A stretch of 64,000 nt of DNA from Anaerocolumna sedimenticola (GTDB taxonomy: Bacteria > Bacillota > Clostridia > Lachnospirales > Lachnospiraceae): the NCBI RefSeq assembly GCF_009931695.1, contig NZ_CP048000.1, positions 4,296,501 through 4,360,500 of the forward strand, read 5' to 3'. The notes below the pieces were generated by a model. It made no database searches. It had not been told where the DNA came from and saw nothing but the letters and a program-made list of their open reading frames with translations. The first letter of the stretch is position 1, and each line of letters starts with the position of its first letter. The position numbers were made by a program, and so were the translations under genes. Positions 22,344-30,798 of this stretch are shown in pieces.

Positions 22344-22362
22344 TATACCCCCGTGGGGTATA
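22344..22362. promoter_or_regulatory. CsoR operator
   Basis: TATACCCC-C-GT-GGGGTATA: the G/C-tract palindrome inside an AT-rich promoter that CsoR proteins recognise. It is 40 nt upstream of copZ. Confidence 0.85.
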
Positions 22363-22431
22363 TGTATAAATAACAATAAGCTTAATCTTTAAATTTGTCA
22401 AGTAAATTTTAATTTACACGTTTACTCCCTA

Positions 22432-23265
22432 TTAAGCTCCGGCTCCGCTAACCAGGAAATATACGACTACAAGAATACCCAATATGATTCTATAATATCC
22501 AAATACTTTAAAATCATTTTTCTTAACATATCCGATTAAGAACTTGATTGCAAATATGGAAACTACAAAAGCTGTTAACATTCCTAAAATTAATACCAGT
22601 ACCTCGTTAGGGGTATAATCAAATCCGAATTTGACCATCTTTAATAAACTGTAACCAAACATAGCAGGGATAGCCAGATAAAATGAAAATTCAGCGGCTA
22701 CATATCTGGACGTTCCGATTATAATTGCACCTAATATGGTTGAACCGGATCTGGAAGTTCCCGGAATCATGGATAAGAGCTGGAACAATCCGATTATAAA
22801 AGCTGTTTGATAAGTAATGTCCGATAATGTCCTAATCTGGGGACTTCTATGTTTATTTCTGTTCTCAATGACTATAAAGAAAACACCGTATAAAACCAGA
22901 GTAATAGCAACTGTAATATAATTATAAAAATGTGCGTCAATAAAATCGTCGAACAATAAAACTGCAACTGTTGCAGGTAAACATGCAACTATAATCTTAA
23001 ACCATAAGGTCATAATATCCATTTTAATAAAAGAGCCTTTTTTAAAATTAAAAGGAAATATTTTATTCCAAAATAAAAATATAACTGCTAATATAGCCCC
23101 AAGCTGTATTACGATTAAAAACATTTCTTTAAAATCTTCGTTTACATTTAACTTGATAAACTCATCAACCAATATCATATGACCGGTGCTGCTGATTGGC
23201 AGCCATTCTGTAATACCCTCAACAATTCCTAAGAATATTACTTTTAAAATCTCTAAAAAATTCAT
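22432..23265 (-). CDS. uppP: Undecaprenyl-diphosphatase (BacA/UppP)
   Basis: 277 residues, about eight membrane segments. Both catalytic signatures are present: [14 protein letters not shown] near the N-terminus and [10 protein letters not shown] in the middle. Recycles undecaprenyl pyrophosphate to the monophosphate carrier for wall synthesis, and overexpression gives bacitracin resistance. Single gene on the minus strand. Confidence 0.95.
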   Translation of the reverse strand: MNFLEILKVIFLGIVEGITEWLPISSTGHMILVDEFIKLNVNEDFKEMFLIVIQLGAILAVIFLFWNKIFPFNFKKGSFIKMDIMTLWFKIIVACLPATVAVLLFDDFIDAHFYNYITVAITLVLYGVFFIVIENRNKHRSPQIRTLSDITYQTAFIIGLFQLLSMIPGTSRSGSTILGAIIIGTSRYVAAEFSFYLAIPAMFGYSLLKMVKFGFDYTPNEVLVLILGMLTAFVVSIFAIKFLIGYVKKNDFKVFGYYRIILGILVVVYFLVSGAGA

Positions 23266-23373
23266 TAATTCCTACCTTACCTTCCTAAAGCTTATTGTGC
23301 GGTTTGGGGACCGCTACTTTATTATATCACAGATGTTCTCCCTCTAGTATCCTAATTTTTAAAAATATGGTAA

Positions 23374-23439
23374 GGGTATCAAAAATTTTATTCTTATGTC
23401 TGCTATATTAAAAGACATAATCAAAAAACTTTGATACCC
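23374..23439. repeat. Nested inverted repeats between uppP and sigma operon
   Basis: GGGTATCAAA pairs with TTTGATACCC (10 bp), and inside it TTATGTC pairs with GACATAA (7 bp). The structure lies downstream of the sigma operon and upstream of uppP, so it could be the operon terminator or a uppP leader element. Confidence 0.5.
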
Positions 23440-23523
23440 ATAAATTATTTATATAAAATGTCTAAATTATTGAAAAAAATAATATTTTATATTGTTATTA
23501 CCCGAATATGCCGGCCTGTCAAA

Positions 23524-23817
23524 TTAATAAATATATCTTCCATTTTCAAAAATATACTGCATACATGCCATACCCATGGCGAAAAAGGTCAATACCATAA
23601 TTAAAAATATAGCAGCCCGGTCATAAATTATACTGCTTTCCTTTTCTTTGTAATGTCCAACTAGTATTTCACACCCTAAAATAATAAATAAAAGCGGCCA
23701 TAGGTTAAATACCATCTGATAAGTAATTATGCTGGTAAATACCCGGATGATAAATAATACACCAAAAAGTATTAAACCAGACCCAAGGGTAAATGTACCC
23801 ACTCTATGCATTCTCAT
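23524..23817 (-). CDS. Small membrane protein of sigma operon
   Basis: 97 residues with three hydrophobic segments (about 9-28, 33-50, 70-90) and a short charged loop HYKEKESSIIYDRA. Resembles the LiaF-type N-terminal transmembrane region. Last gene of the ECF sigma operon; function unknown. Confidence 0.7.
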   Translation of the reverse strand: MRMHRVGTFTLGSGLILFGVLFIIRVFTSIITYQMVFNLWPLLFIILGCEILVGHYKEKESSIIYDRAAIFLIMVLTFFAMGMACMQYIFENGRYIY

Positions 23818-23832
23818 TGGATTCCTCCTGTT

Positions 23833-24438
23833 TTAAAGATTGTCATTATCCTGTCTTTCGTCAGCAGCTGTATCAATAGGTACTATATCAGAAACCAGCT
23901 CCGGTTCTTCCCTGTCTAATTCTTTCTTTTTCCCGATAATCATTTTAAAACCAATAAGAATGATTATAATCGAAAATAATACTTTGGATCCGTTCCAACG
24001 TAAAGAGTATATAAAATCTGCCAACCCCTCATAGTTCAATCTGGATGCCTGTTCAGCAATAAAATCCAATATATTTTCACATAAAACAATACCACCCAAA
24101 AGGATAAGGGTAATTGCAATCGCTTTTTCATATTTTACTATTAAGGATTTTAACTGAATTCCTTCCTGTTTTGGTAAGAAAATATAATTGTCTTCCAGAG
24201 TCTCAAATATTCTGTCCGGCAATGTCATCTTGTTAATAGAATCAAAAAAACTATAAAACCATAAGACAGGAAGAGTTAAAAATATTGTCCCTATTCCGGT
24301 CCAGCTTCCTAACGCAATAAGGATCGCTGTTAATGCCATTATGGAAACTCCCTGTTTCATAAACCCCATATACATCTGCCCTGCTCCAAACATGGTTGAA
24401 AATACAAATGTAAAAAATTTATTTTTCTTTCTTGTCAT
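23833..24438 (-). CDS. Membrane protein of sigma operon, TM2-like N-terminus
   Basis: 201 residues. N-terminal pair of membrane segments with FGAGQMYMGFMKQGV resembling the TM2/DUF5668 type, then a cytoplasmic stretch and two further segments (about 108-128, 140-165), ending in an acidic tail. GGGAGG precedes ATG 24438 and the gene overlaps the anti-sigma gene by 20 nt, so it belongs to the same transcript. Role unknown. Confidence 0.75.
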   Translation of the reverse strand: MTRKKNKFFTFVFSTMFGAGQMYMGFMKQGVSIMALTAILIALGSWTGIGTIFLTLPVLWFYSFFDSINKMTLPDRIFETLEDNYIFLPKQEGIQLKSLIVKYEKAIAITLILLGGIVLCENILDFIAEQASRLNYEGLADFIYSLRWNGSKVLFSIIIILIGFKMIIGKKKELDREEPELVSDIVPIDTAADERQDNDNL

Positions 24439-24937
24439 ATCTAAATTCCTCCCTGTTAATTATTTTATTAGCTAAAGCCAATTCGTCCGTATAATCTGTT
24501 ATATTGTTTGAAAATTCATTTAATTCATGATTTATCTTAATCATAAGGCTCTCCATACGCTGTGGTTCTCCTCGTGAGACATTTTCCCCTGGAGTAAAAA
24601 ATAATAATACTAAAGCACCGCACATTGCCAATCCAATCTTCATACTAAACGTAAGCAGCTGAAATTTTTTCAGCTGAAGTTTTTTCCAGGGACGTTTATA
24701 TAAGATTTGCTTATTTTTTTGCTGTACTTTTGATAAAGCCCTGGTCTTCTCTAAAATGTTATCTTTCAAATAATGAGGTGCTTTTATCATTGCCTGCTCT
24801 TCTATTAATTTAGCATACTCTTTAGCACAGAAATCACAGGCAGCAATATGTTCCAATTCTTCCATAGTAATATTTTTATGAATCGGATCTATATGATTAG
24901 ATACTGCACAGTTTATTTGCTTCTCTTCTGTTTTCAT
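24419..24937 (-). CDS. Anti-sigma factor with zinc-finger-like N-terminus
   Basis: 172 residues. The N-terminus holds a HxxxCxxC motif (EHIAACDFCAKEY, about 28-40), as in ZAS/zf-HC2 anti-sigma factors; one membrane segment at about 98-117; short outside domain. Lies 4 nt after the sigma gene. It should hold the sigma factor inactive at the membrane until an envelope signal arrives. Confidence 0.8.
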   Translation of the reverse strand: MKTEEKQINCAVSNHIDPIHKNITMEELEHIAACDFCAKEYAKLIEEQAMIKAPHYLKDNILEKTRALSKVQQKNKQILYKRPWKKLQLKKFQLLTFSMKIGLAMCGALVLLFFTPGENVSRGEPQRMESLMIKINHELNEFSNNITDYTDELALANKIINREEFRYDKKEK

Positions 24938-24941
24938 AACA

Positions 24942-25451
24942 TTACTCCTTTCTCCATAATTTTCTTAACATTATTTTCGCACGATATACTTGCGTTTGAA
25001 TAGTTTTTATGTTTTTACCACTCAGTTTAACAATTTCCGATATTTCCTTTTCGTAATAAAAATAATCCAGGGCGACTTCCTGATAAGGTGATTTTAACTG
25101 GCTGCACAATTCATACAGCTTTTGTTTAATATCAGTTTCTAATACATATTCTTCTGGTGATGGCTTATTACAATGTAATTCATTAAAATATGTATCTTCC
25201 GTAGGTATTACATTTCTGCCTGCCCGCTTTAGATAATCCAGGCATTTATTCGTTGCAATTTTGCAAACCCAGGCTTTTTCATTTTTTCCGTCGAAATTGG
25301 TCAGATTTTTATAAGCTGACAAAAAAGTATCCTGAGCCAAATCTTCTGCATCAAAATAACTTTGCACCAGTTTATAGCATATGGAAAAAACCAGATTTCC
25401 GTATGTTTCAATTAAATGTTCCAAATAATTATCGCAATTGATTTTTTCCAC
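24942..25451 (-). CDS. ECF-type RNA polymerase sigma factor
   Basis: 169 residues with region 2 (YGNLVFSICYKLVQSYFDAEDLAQDTFLSAYKNL, split into region 2.1-2.2) and region 4 (YQEVALDYFYYEKEISEIVKLS with its helix-turn-helix). No region 1 or 3, as expected for ECF. Strong AAAGGAGGTG site. First gene of a four-gene operon with an anti-sigma factor and two membrane proteins. Confidence 0.92.
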   Translation of the reverse strand: MEKINCDNYLEHLIETYGNLVFSICYKLVQSYFDAEDLAQDTFLSAYKNLTNFDGKNEKAWVCKIATNKCLDYLKRAGRNVIPTEDTYFNELHCNKPSPEEYVLETDIKQKLYELCSQLKSPYQEVALDYFYYEKEISEIVKLSGKNIKTIQTQVYRAKIMLRKLWRKE

Positions 25452-25585
25452 CTCCTTTTTCCTGCTGCCTGTTATACTAAAGTTATTATATAACCATCCA
25501 AATAATAAAACGAGTCAGGATATGAAATTACTTCAAAAATTATAATATTCCTTTTACCCCATATAACTTCGCGGAAATGAACTCG

Positions 25586-25619
25586 AAAAGGGCAGGGAAC
25601 AATTGTTCTCCACCCTTTT
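25586..25619. terminator. Terminator between GNAT gene and sigma operon
   Basis: AAAAGGG and CCCTTTT enclose GGGAACAATTGTTCTCC, itself self-complementary. Ends the GNAT transcript on the minus strand. Confidence 0.7.
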
Positions 25620-25706
25620 AAGCCTTAATAATTACTCTATATCTTCTGTTAAAGGTATATGCTCTCGTAATGCCTTGGACGTCAAATAGATTCCGCGCCA
25701 TGTTAT

Positions 25707-26321
25707 TTATGGTTGCTTTATGAAACAATATTGGCAAAAGCCCGTTCCTTTTTCTGGTATCGTTTTAACCAGTTCAAACCCGAAATGTTGATAAATAGGT
25801 ACATTTTCAGGTGTAGTTGTTTCTAAAACAATTGGAATACTTATCTCCTTGCAATAATCGATAATCGGTGTAATTAACGCTCTGAATATTCCTTTCTTCC
25901 TGTTGTTCTCAGCTATAGCAATTACTTCCAAACGGTAATAATTACCTTTAATGAATTCTTTCTGCCACTTTAGATTGATACTTTTGGAAGTATCTTTGAG
26001 ATTTTGGGAATATAACTTAAAATCGCTGCTTTTTAGCAAACGTGAAAGCTTAAACTGGCTTAGAATACTTAAAATGAGTACTTTCAATGGCTTGTATTTA
26101 TTTTTTTCATATCCGATGATAACTGAGTTCAGGTTATCATCGAGACAATACATCTCACATGTTTTATGAAATACGTGTATCTGCAAAAAAAACAGATTAT
26201 GCAAAAATTCTTTAGGATTCTCTATCCCTTTTGTCTGCTTAATAACCAACTGATCCTCCATAAAGCAATCAGTTAATAGTTTAGCTATAGAATCAAAGTG
26301 CTCTTTTGAAATACGGATCAT
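25707..26321 (-). CDS. GNAT-family N-acetyltransferase
   Basis: 204 residues from 26321. The acetyl-CoA-binding region is RLEVIAIAENNRKKGIFRALI, followed by PIVLETTTPENVPIYQHFGFELV, both typical of GNAT folds. Substrate unknown. Start 26321 has AAAAGGATGG at good spacing; the ATG 9 nt earlier does not. After the TAA the same frame stays open for 24 codons (to about 25635), which could be chance or a lost C-terminal extension. Likely co-transcribed with the regulator 51 nt upstream. Confidence 0.8.
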   Translation of the reverse strand: MIRISKEHFDSIAKLLTDCFMEDQLVIKQTKGIENPKEFLHNLFFLQIHVFHKTCEMYCLDDNLNSVIIGYEKNKYKPLKVLILSILSQFKLSRLLKSSDFKLYSQNLKDTSKSINLKWQKEFIKGNYYRLEVIAIAENNRKKGIFRALITPIIDYCKEISIPIVLETTTPENVPIYQHFGFELVKTIPEKGTGFCQYCFIKQP

Positions 26322-26381
26322 ATCTTCCATCCTTTTGACATATTATTCCTACCCGGCTTACCAGATAGAGTCGGTTGATTT

Positions 26382-26888
26382 TTACTCATTCGGTGATGAA
26401 ATAACTGAAATATTTCTAGCTTTTCTCCCATCTGCAGATTTAAAGTCATATCTTTTGATAAGCTCCCATAATTCAGTGAGAAATCGGTCGTACTCCTCGT
26501 CATCCAGCATCATTACTGAATTGCTGATAAATATTTTATCCTTAGCCGGATCTGGATTTTTGCCGTCTAAATAATTCTGGAACTTTGCGTATTTGCTCAT
26601 TAAAATGCCTAGTATGTTCTGGGAAGCATATTCTAAAGAATTGATTTCTGAAATCTTCCCGAAATTAAGTGCTAAGGTTCTTTCTATACTCCCTCTGATT
26701 TTTTTCTCGGCTACAATCGATATAATTTCGCTATTCAATAAAACATTTATATGGCGGTAAAGGGTAGTCCGGGGAACATCATTGATTTTTTCACAAAGCT
26801 CAGTTGCAGTAACACTTTGCTTTGCAGCAATTTCTTGTAAAATTCTAGTTCTGACGGGATTCAGCACGATTTCTATTATGTCTTTCAT
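26382..26888 (-). CDS. Winged-helix transcriptional regulator (ArsR/HTH_20-like)
   Basis: 168 residues. N-terminal winged helix: LNPVRTRILQEIAAKQSVTA followed by VPRTTLYRHINVLLNSEII as recognition helix; the C-terminal half is helical and probably an effector or dimer domain. It likely controls itself and the GNAT gene downstream through the palindrome at 26926-26947. Confidence 0.8.
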   Translation of the reverse strand: MKDIIEIVLNPVRTRILQEIAAKQSVTATELCEKINDVPRTTLYRHINVLLNSEIISIVAEKKIRGSIERTLALNFGKISEINSLEYASQNILGILMSKYAKFQNYLDGKNPDPAKDKIFISNSVMMLDDEEYDRFLTELWELIKRYDFKSADGRKARNISVISSPNE

Positions 26889-26925
26889 GAATACTCACCT
26901 CCTCATATTAATACCAATAATGATT

Positions 26926-26947
26926 ATAATACCATATTTGGTATTAT
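26926..26947. promoter_or_regulatory. Palindromic operator candidate of the winged-helix regulator
   Basis: ATAATACCA, 4 nt, TGGTATTAT: perfect 9-bp arms, 38 nt upstream of the gene, with a further half site TAATACCAATAAT just next to it (26909-26921). Confidence 0.6.
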
Positions 26948-26998
26948 TCAAGCGTATTTTTTTTAGAGGTAAAAATCTGGATATTCCATTATTCCAGC

Positions 26999-27154
26999 TT
27001 ATTTAAGGAACTCGCTGATCTCCATATTATTTCCATCCGTTTTAACTGTCACCGCTCCACTTTCATATGTAATTCTGATGTTACTCCCTGCCTTTTTCAA
27101 TCTCATTATTAATTCCGGGTTAGGATGCCCGTATTTATTCATTAAGGTAATGAT
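26999..27154 (-). pseudogene. 3' fragment of a ComEC/metallo-beta-lactamase-type gene
   Basis: The segment NKYGHPNPELIMRLKKAG followed by an ITYESGAVTVKTDG stretch matches the C-terminal end of ComEC-type DNA-uptake proteins and related MBL-fold hydrolases. All upstream domains are gone. The coding match begins exactly where the IS21-like end at 27155 stops, so an insertion or deletion at that element removed the rest. Confidence 0.65.
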
Positions 27155-27238
27155 ATTGATACAAATTAACCATGAACACCCTTTGGGTAAAAAAATGCAC
27201 ACCCCACGGTTTAACGATCCCCCCGAACAGTGTGCATT
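27155..27238. mobile_element. IS21-like element end with hairpin (copy A)
   Basis: Starts with ATTGATACAAATTAACCATG and AACAC, matching 23 of 25 positions at 29661-29685. On the minus strand this reads GTGTTCATGGTTAATTTG, the style of multi-repeat ends of IS21-family elements. A hairpin follows (AATGCACAC with GTGTGCATT, 27194-27238) with TTAACGAT in its loop. No istA/istB genes lie nearby, so it is a relic. Family assignment is inferred. Confidence 0.45.
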
Positions 27239-27371
27239 ACTATGTTTACGGCTGAGAGAACAGAATTAATGCTTCTATCCCCATCTGCAATTTTTAAAAA
27301 TCTCTAAGATAAAACTTAATTTGAACACGTATTCCATATATTAAATCTATGGCCAGATTGTTAATAGTGAT

Positions 27372-28670
27372 TTAAACATTATCATTGTCTTCATAAATAT
27401 TATTTATTTCATAAAGAGAATTTACTACTAACCATAGCTGAGGATAAAATTGCATTATATTCCAGATCGAGATTCCATTTAACCCAGTTTCATTTACTAA
27501 ATTTAAATATGCATTAATACTTCGAGCATCTCTAAACCGTACAATATATTCTCTATCTAATATATATTGAAAATATGCAGTTTCGGATACTTCATCATAA
27601 TTTATTGTAGCACCCACATTTTTAGATAATTCTACTGCTGCATTACTAGTGATTGCAATTCCTTTTGAAACTCCAAGGATAAAAGGTAATTCCCACATAT
27701 AGCCGAGAATAGGTATACCTATATACATCCTTTCTGCTGGAAATCTTTCTGCCATATCACGAACATATTTTCTTATATTCTCAAAAGAAATAATACCAGT
27801 AGGAATTCCAATATAATTGCCCCATTCATATGTCATTAGAAATAACCCATCTATATATTGAATAAGCTTTGAATAATCAAAGCCTTCATATATAATTCCT
27901 GTCATTATTTCAAATGTACTTAGACTCAATGTATTAAATACAATTGTGTATCCCTCATTCTTTAATGCACTTGAAAGTTTACTAATAAAATCTACGTAAT
28001 TACCTCTATTTTGCGGAAAAATATATGGTACATTAATATTAACGCCATAATATCCTTTTAATTTTAAAATATTAAGTACATTATAAATTAATTGATCCTG
28101 GCTTTCTTGACTCATAAGAAGCTTCTGCATAGCATTAATTTCACTGTTCTGGTTAATATCATCTGCATTTAACATCATAATAGGCGCTACGTGGTAGTCC
28201 TTAGCTAGTTCAATTATCTTTTTATCATCAATATCATTAATTTTTCCTTCATCAGTAAAAGAATAGCTATAAACTGTAATATATGTTAGAAATGGTAATG
28301 TCTTTTTTAAAACATCTGTATTTATATATGGATAAGCATAACCATAAGTAAAAAGTTTACCTATTTTTTCGTTCTCGTAACTTATAACAATAATTTCTCC
28401 CGGATAGATAAATTCTCTACCTGAAAGATACGGATTATTTCTTAATAATTGCAACACAGTAATCCCATATAAATTCGCTATTCCGTATAATGTATCCCCT
28501 TCCTGAACAATATGAGTTACTTGTGGAATTAAGATAACCAGAGTTTCTCCAACAGCCAAATTATCTGGGTTTTGTATTTCATTATCTAATATTAATCTCT
28601 CCTCTGATATGCCATATTTCTTAGCTATTTCATTCGTTGTCTCACCAGATTGCACTACATGAATAATCAT
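27372..28670 (-). CDS. LysM-GH18 protein, paralogue 1 (spore-hydrolase type)
   Basis: 432 residues: LysM at about 3-48 and 52-97, GH18-like barrel from about 110 to 420. The layout equals SleL/YaaH cortex-lytic or coat proteins that bind peptidoglycan and cleave N-acetylglucosamine bonds. The canonical catalytic motif (DGVNIDFE) is here GVNINVPY (residues 209-216), so the acid/base Glu is Pro215. It may bind without cutting. No signal peptide, as for spore-coat homologues. Two paralogues lie within 10 kb. Confidence 0.85.
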   Translation of the reverse strand: MIIHVVQSGETTNEIAKKYGISEERLILDNEIQNPDNLAVGETLVILIPQVTHIVQEGDTLYGIANLYGITVLQLLRNNPYLSGREFIYPGEIIVISYENEKIGKLFTYGYAYPYINTDVLKKTLPFLTYITVYSYSFTDEGKINDIDDKKIIELAKDYHVAPIMMLNADDINQNSEINAMQKLLMSQESQDQLIYNVLNILKLKGYYGVNINVPYIFPQNRGNYVDFISKLSSALKNEGYTIVFNTLSLSTFEIMTGIIYEGFDYSKLIQYIDGLFLMTYEWGNYIGIPTGIISFENIRKYVRDMAERFPAERMYIGIPILGYMWELPFILGVSKGIAITSNAAVELSKNVGATINYDEVSETAYFQYILDREYIVRFRDARSINAYLNLVNETGLNGISIWNIMQFYPQLWLVVNSLYEINNIYEDNDNV

Positions 28671-28671
28671 A

Positions 28672-28812
28672 CTAACACCCTAAAATATATTCATTATTAG
28701 TATATGAATTAATTATGATCTCAATTCCACCTTTAAAAGTATAAATCACTTTCTTCTTATTAAATACTGTTACATACTCAACCATTACACCCCAAATCCC
28801 CTCATCAAAGGA
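28672..28812 (-). pseudogene. Serine recombinase C-terminal fragment
   Basis: An open stretch reads FDEGIWGVMVEYVTVFN and KKKVIYTFKGGIEI, aligning with the last 30 residues of the recombinase at 32749 (FDKSLWSSLVDFITVYN, DIRVTFKNGVEI). No upstream domains remain. Confidence 0.65.
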
Positions 28813-28826
28813 AGGCAAAAAAATAA

Positions 28827-28859
28827 GGCTATAGCTATAATATTTTCCAAGCTACAGCC
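28827..28859 (-). terminator. Terminator after decayed recombinase
   Basis: On the minus strand GGCTGTAGCT pairs with AGCTATAGCC and TTATTTTTTT follows. Confidence 0.75.
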
Positions 28860-28879
28860 TCTGCCTTTAATAATCAATC

Positions 28880-29520
28880 TTACTTCTTCGCTTTCTCTAA
28901 AACCGCCTCAAACTCCAGACCATCCTCAAACACAAAAACCACATGCTTTGCATCCTTGACCAGAACCTTTTCCACCAGTGTCTTGAATAATTTATCATCA
29001 AATTCCTGCAATGGCTCTGTATTCCCACCAATGATCTTTTTAATATAATCCAGTTTCTCCTGCATTTTATTCTGATTGAGATTTACTTCTCGTAAGCTTT
29101 CCTTCTTCTCTGATAGGGTATCCAATTCTGCCCGTATCCTTTTGTATTCCTTATTATAAAAACTATCATCAATCTGGTGCCTTATCTTTAGCTGTATCAG
29201 TTCGCTCAAGTCATTTTCAAAAGTATTGATATCCGATGTCAGCTTCTCAATATCCGTGGACACCGAATTCTTCCCAATCACCTTCTCTACATTATTATAA
29301 AATCCTCGAAAAAAAGAGCCCTTATCCTTGACCATATCATTGTATAGTCGGATAAAGGCTTCCTTCAATTCCACATCTTTTACTGCTTTGCTTGGACAGC
29401 GGTTTCCATCATGGTCGATATAACTTTTGCATTGCCATACGATACTTTCGGAAGGTGTTCCACTATTCCAATGGCGTCTCTTTAATGAATTACCGCATTA
29501 ACCACAGATTAGCTTTCCGC
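28880..29520 (-). pseudogene. Truncated large serine recombinase (zinc ribbon and coiled coil only)
   Basis: The frame contains a recombinase zinc-ribbon (GKLICG then CGNSLKRRHW, WQC, CPSKAV), a coiled coil (about 45-110 of the 164-residue open part) and a C-terminal beta-tail (VFVFEDGLEFEAVL). The catalytic and recombinase domains are missing and an in-frame TAA interrupts the zinc ribbon (ICG-stop-CG, near 29493). It is a third recombinase type, distinct from those at 32749 and 34314. Confidence 0.75.
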
Positions 29521-29660
29521 TACTCTCTTTGCCATTCTAGTTTCCTCCCATCTTTAAGATCAAATATAGCTTTATCATCAAACAGGATAACCTCATCTAC
29601 CTCTTGGATGAACCTCACTTCGTAATTTGCCTTATCTCTAAGTAATACTACCGTAACGAA
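29521..29660 (-). pseudogene. Duplicated 3' end of recombinase 1
   Basis: 29521-29632 is almost identical (one mismatch seen) to 34316-34427, the end of recombinase 1 and start of recombinase 2; similarity fades after that and stops at the IS21-like end at 29661. It shows that a second copy of the recombinase cluster existed and was deleted internally. Confidence 0.75.
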
Positions 29661-29743
29661 ATTGATACAATTTAATCATGAACACGGTACTCTATTAACG
29701 ATGAACACGGACATGGTGCTAACGATATGCACCATGTCCGTGT
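29661..29743. mobile_element. IS21-like element end with hairpin (copy B)
   Basis: Second copy of the 25-nt end seen at 27155, same orientation. On the minus strand the core GTGTTCATNRTTAA occurs twice, 23 nt apart. A perfect 15-bp hairpin (29705-29743) with TAACGATAT loop follows. It truncates the recombinase remnant. Confidence 0.45.
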
Positions 29744-30685
29744 CTAACTTATATATCAATTAAATTTTAATCTAGCATATACTATTATAAAGGTCTTATA
29801 AGAGGATTTTACTTTATGGAAATATACGTAGTCCAGTTTGGCGATGATATTGAGTCAATTGCTAATAGATATGGAATTTCTGTTGAAAGATTGATAAGTG
29901 ATAATGGTTTGACAAATCCCCACGCATTGGTTGTTGGTCAAGCTTTAGTTATCCTTTACCCTAAAGAGACTTATACTGTTAAGTCAGGTGATACTTTAGA
30001 ATCTATTGCTGAACGTAATGAAATTTCTTTAATGCAGTTATTAAGAAACAACCCATTTTTATATGATAGAGAATATATCTACCAAGATGAAACCTTAGTA
30101 ATAAGTTACAATACAGTAAGGGATATACAAACTAATAGCTATACTGATTTTTCCTTAAATCAAGATATATTATCAAGGGCTTTGCCTTATTTAACTTACA
30201 TCTCCATTTATAGCTATCGAATTGCTAATTCAGGTATAATTAGTAATTATGATGATACTACTATAATTAAAATGGCAAAACAATATGATACAATACCTTT
30301 ATTAACGATCTCTGCACTTTCACCAGTAGGGGAAATAAATATCGAGTTTCTTTATGAGTTATTATTGGATAATGAATTGCATGAAAAATTGATTAATGAA
30401 GTGCTTCAAATCTTAAGGTCTAAAGGATATATGGGGGCTAATTTAATAATTACTGAGATAACTCATTACAATCAGAGTATATACATTAATATCATTGAAA
30501 AGATATCAAAGATATTAAGGAGTAATGGATACATTTTTATGATTACTATTAGTCCTGATGAATTAGCTGATATAGCTCTTAATTATAATAGAATAAGTTT
30601 ATTTGTAGATATGATAATATACCGGGAGGCCGTTTCAAAGTCCGTGTAAACTCAAAAAACTGATATAAAATTTTAATAGTTATTT

Positions 30686-30720
30686 ATGGGCAAGGCCATT
30701 TTTCAGTGGATCTTGCCCAT
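30686..30720. terminator. Hairpin at the 3' side of the IS256 transposase
   Basis: ATGGGCAAG pairs with CTTGCCCAT, 17-nt loop. It lies between the transposase stop and the IS end. Confidence 0.5.
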
Positions 30721-30798
30721 GTTTGTATTATAAATCTGTTTTTGGGGTTGTCAAGTAAAACTCCCCTTTGGCAGTTTTAGTACCTTGGTTTATATGCT

